Shown here: piece after piece, positions 61,447-64,000 of the stretch
Layout: every line of letters starts with the position of its first letter
How positions within the stretch are numbered: position 1 is the stretch's first letter
Source: Sarcophilus harrisii
Lineage: Eukaryota; Chordata; Mammalia; Dasyuromorphia; Dasyuridae
NCBI RefSeq assembly: GCF_902635505.1
Contig: NC_045432.1
Coordinates: 77,551,051 to 77,615,050, forward strand
Direction of reading: 5' to 3'
Length of the DNA: 64,000 nucleotides
Notes under the pieces: generated by a model
What the model was told of the DNA's origin: nothing
Databases searched by the model: none
The model's input: only the letters and a program-made list of their open reading frames with translations
Position numbers and translations under genes: made by a program

Positions 61447-63090
61447 ACTCCGCCTCAAAGGGAGAAGGACTCAAGAAGGCTTAAGTGGGCCGCAGCCTGT
61501 CTCCAGTATCCAGCCATATTAGGAATGGGGTCAAAGTGCCCAGAGAACGTCCGACTGGCAAGGGAGACGGGCCGATCTCATGGCCGGGGCAGGAGACCAC
61601 AGCCAAACGGTGAGCAGAGACCCAGAGAAGGGCCCTCCAGTGGTCTGGAACTAGACAAGACTCGAGCAAGAACTCGAGAGGCAAACGGCCACGTAAAGCG
61701 GAGCCGTGGACACACGTGGCTAAGTGGGAATCCCCGTGAGTGGGAGGATGGAGCGGGGCCATTCTAAGTGACCTTTCTAAGGCCGGCGACCGCCCTCGGC
61801 TGCAGTTCCCCCCTCTCTGGCCACATGGGCCTTTCACCTCCTCTGCCATCTCAGTACCCACCAAGTGTAGACAGCCCCCACAGCTCCCACTAGGGCCCTC
61901 TTGTCTTTCCACATGCTCTTGGCCAGCTCACCAGATCCTTAGGGTTCAACTTTTCACTCCCAATTCCCTTGCTCTAGCCCGTCCTGAGGCCCAGGCCCAG
62001 GCCGCCCCCCTCCCCCCCAACTCCCCCGGCCCTCATCACAACCTTCCCATTCCTGCTGAGGCCCTTGCCATTTGCCCCTCCCCCCCCCCCGCCCCAGGTC
62101 TCTGCACAGGCCCCACTTCCACGCGGCACCAGCCACCTGACTCCTCTCAGACTCTTTCACTTGCCTCAGCACCCACCACAGGCCCTCAACAGAACACCCA
62201 CAGGCTGAGAGAGAGGCCTTCAAAGCCCATCCAGTCTGGCAGCCTCTCTGCAAAGAGATGCAAGGCTGGGCACCCGCCCTCTGATGGCCCGATGGGCTTC
62301 TCAGACACCAAGAGCCACCCTCATGATGACGACTCTGGTTGCTTCTGGGCTCGGCAGACACGGAGGACGGAAGCCCTGGCCACGGGCTCGAGAAAGTGAG
62401 GGTACGGCGCCAGGCTGTGGGCAAAGGCCGGCCGTGCTCAGTCCTATCTCCCTTCACTGGGCCCTCTCAGGGTCCAAGATGGCAGAAAGCAGTATCTCCC
62501 TATCTGACCCCCTCTGTGTGCCTGACCTACACACTCAGCCAATCACCAGTTGGCATCCTGGTCTGGGGCAATCCCCGAGGTGGACTTCCGGTCTCAGGCA
62601 GGGACTCTGACCACAAATTACAGCCACTTCCCCTACAGCTGCCCCCCTCGGGGCTCCTCGCTGATAGTGCCAGCCAACCAGAATGCCTCTAGGTGTATTA
62701 AAGACGGGAGAGACAGCAAAGTGAAGTGGGCCTCCATTCTGTCTAAACCTTGGCTGTCACCAGTACCCATCACGCAACCCGTCTCCGAGCCATCAGAGGT
62801 GGCCCTGGGGCTACTGAAGTCTCCTTCCAGCTTCAGACCTGAAGGCAACTCTACAAGGGAAGCCCCGAATGGCAAAGGGCTGAGAAAAAGACCCACACAA
62901 GAGACCTCCCTTCCTCTCCAACAGCACTATGGGATTGGGCATTTTCATGACATACACCATGTACCCGAGAGCCCCGAGTCCGGCGGGGCTTTAGTCGGCC
63001 GTGAAGCGGCTGCCAACCTCCTCTGGAAAGGAAACCCAACTCGGGGGGCCTTGGGAAACCCCATAAAAGGTGCTTTGACAGTTCAAAGAT
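61447..63090. other. Intergenic DNA between ALAS2 and APEX2
   Basis: GC-rich and repeat-poor. Open frames of up to 219 residues exist on plus (61740-62399) but are Pro/Ser/Ala-rich and without recognisable similarity. Part of it may be APEX2 3' untranslated sequence if a further poly(A) site is used. Confidence 0.45.
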
Positions 63091-63096
63091 CCAAAC

Positions 63097-63102
63097 TTTA
63101 TT
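63097..63102 (-). terminator. APEX2: APEX2 poly(A) signal
   Basis: AATAAA on the minus strand, about 200 bp after the APEX2 stop codon, the only good signal close by. Confidence 0.7.
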
Positions 63103-63299
63103 AATATAAAATTAGGTGTGGTTTTTTTTAAAAAAGTAAAACAAACTCAAGGTTAGCAGCAGTTCCCTTCTTTCCCCCAGCCGCCTTTAGTCCCATTAAC
63201 ACCTGCTCTGGGGTCCCTCGGAGGGCATTGGCAACCAGCCGCTAAAACACGGTGATCTCTGTAACATGAAAGCTCCACCAAGGGAGTGAGAAGGAGCCC

Positions 63300-64000
63300 T
63301 CAGTGAGGGGCTGGGGTCTTGCCAGAGACCCACAGAAAGAAGTCGCAACGGGCAACGGGATTGCCACTGTGGCCCACGGGCCGAGAACAGACGTAGAACT
63401 GCCGGCCAAAGTTGGGCCCGGCTTTCCTCACTGTGCGCAGCACGCAGGGCTCCCCGTGGCCCTTGCACAGAGGAGGACGAGGGGGGCCTTTCAGAACCGC
63501 CTTCCAAAACGCTGCCTGGCCCTCGCCTGGCTCGGGGGCTGGGGGTGCCGCTCCCCCGGGGTCCCGGCCAGCCGGCTCGGTCTCCGGCTCCTGGGCTCTG
63601 GTGACGGGGGCTTTTTCTGGGGGACGGCCTGCCTGGAAGAACCTCAGGAGGCTCAGCTGGCCCTGGCCCGGGTCCCCACAGGTTCTCTTGGCCCGGTTCT
63701 TAGACACCCCGACACCGTTCTTTTCCTCTCGGGGTGGGGCTGAAGTGGGCCCCGGAAGGTTGGGGTCCACTTTGACCAGGAACCGGGAGAGTTTCTGCTG
63801 TCGCCCAGCAAACTCCGGCAGGTACCGGGTACAGAGTGGGGGACAGCGGGGGGCCGGGATGAGCTCGGCCCTCAGGGTGGCCCCCACGGGGCAGTGGTCT
63901 GAGCCCTCCACCTCAGGCATGAGGAAGGAGTCCTCAAACTCCCCCAGCACCAGGGCTCTGTCGCCGAGGATATAGTCGAGTCGGGTACCATAGTTAGTGA
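63300..64000 (-). CDS. APEX2: AP endonuclease 2 (APEX2), last exon, partial
   Basis: The minus-strand frame is open from the window edge to TGA at 63300-63302, giving 232 residues of the C-terminus. It begins [15 protein letters not shown], then LPEV-like [13 protein letters not shown] with the catalytic Asp-His pair of the exonuclease-III fold. Next comes [14 protein letters not shown], a variable linker with a PCNA-binding box QLSLLRFF, and a C-terminal GRF-type zinc finger (CKGHGEPC...FYVCSRP...RCDFFLW). APEX2 is a nuclear 3'-5' exonuclease and 3'-phosphodiesterase that works with PCNA and ATR-Chk1 signalling in base-excision repair. The upstream exons lie beyond the window. The gene converges on ALAS2, as in human. 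Confidence 0.96.
   Translation of the reverse strand, partial: TNYGTRLDYILGDRALVLGEFEDSFLMPEVEGSDHCPVGATLRAELIPAPRCPPLCTRYLPEFAGRQQKLSRFLVKVDPNLPGPTSAPPREEKNGVGVSKNRAKRTCGDPGQGQLSLLRFFQAGRPPEKAPVTRAQEPETEPAGRDPGGAAPPAPEPGEGQAAFWKAVLKGPPRPPLCKGHGEPCVLRTVRKAGPNFGRQFYVCSRPVGHSGNPVARCDFFLWVSGKTPAPH

Noticed and set aside
61740-62399. 219-residue plus-strand frame between ALAS2 and APEX2
   Set aside because: Pro/Ser/Ala-biased composition and no recognisable domain. It could be chance in GC-rich DNA.
63303-63975. Plus-strand frames over the APEX2 exon
   Set aside because: Antisense shadows of GC-rich coding sequence.

Overview
This is a window of vertebrate nuclear DNA, almost certainly from a marsupial. 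The genes have introns, the coding exons match mammalian ALAS2 and APEX2 closely, and the interspersed repeats are of marsupial type: RTE-driven SINEs of the Mar1 kind, 3' ends of marsupial L1 families, MIR/L2/CR1 fossils and hAT MITEs. The species cannot be told from the sequence alone.

Layout. From 1 to 9.9 kb lies repeat-rich DNA holding a decayed KRAB exon (5.0-5.2 kb, minus strand), a CpG-rich promoter-like segment (7.6-8.1 kb), an LTR fossil and several transposon copies. From 10.5 to 16.5 kb on the minus strand is an apparently intact KRAB-zinc-finger gene: one KRAB-A exon, one KRAB-B exon and a last exon with five C2H2 fingers; the splice frames agree, and one intron has a GC donor. 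From 17 to 29 kb are LINE fossils, a local duplication, a perfect 54-bp palindrome, a strong CpG island (23.9-24.7 kb) and another KRAB remnant (28.3 kb, minus strand). From 29.8 to 35.5 kb runs a 5.7-kb, strand-asymmetric, A/C-rich degenerate pentanucleotide satellite. From 36 to 43.9 kb are SINEs, an LTR-like fossil, a second promoter-like segment (39.0-39.3 kb), purine-rich tracts and GC-rich DNA with no gene I can name.

From about 44.05 to 60.93 kb on the plus strand is the complete ALAS2 gene (erythroid 5-aminolevulinate synthase, the first enzyme of haem synthesis). It has an untranslated first exon with a textbook iron-responsive element, ten coding exons giving a predicted 588-residue protein, and a poly(A) signal. 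Erythroid control is suggested by GATA and GC/CACC-type sites upstream and by a GATA/E-box cluster in intron 1. The last exon of APEX2 (AP endonuclease 2) follows on the minus strand at 63.3-64.0 kb and runs off the window. The tail-to-tail ALAS2/APEX2 arrangement matches human Xp11.21.

How parts relate. ALAS2 is controlled at two levels visible here: GATA-type transcription elements, and IRE-dependent translation linked to iron. The KRAB-zinc-finger gene is a likely DNA-binding repressor of the kind that silences transposons. It sits among two dead KRAB exons and three promoter-like CpG segments, which suggests a small tandem family of which one member survives.
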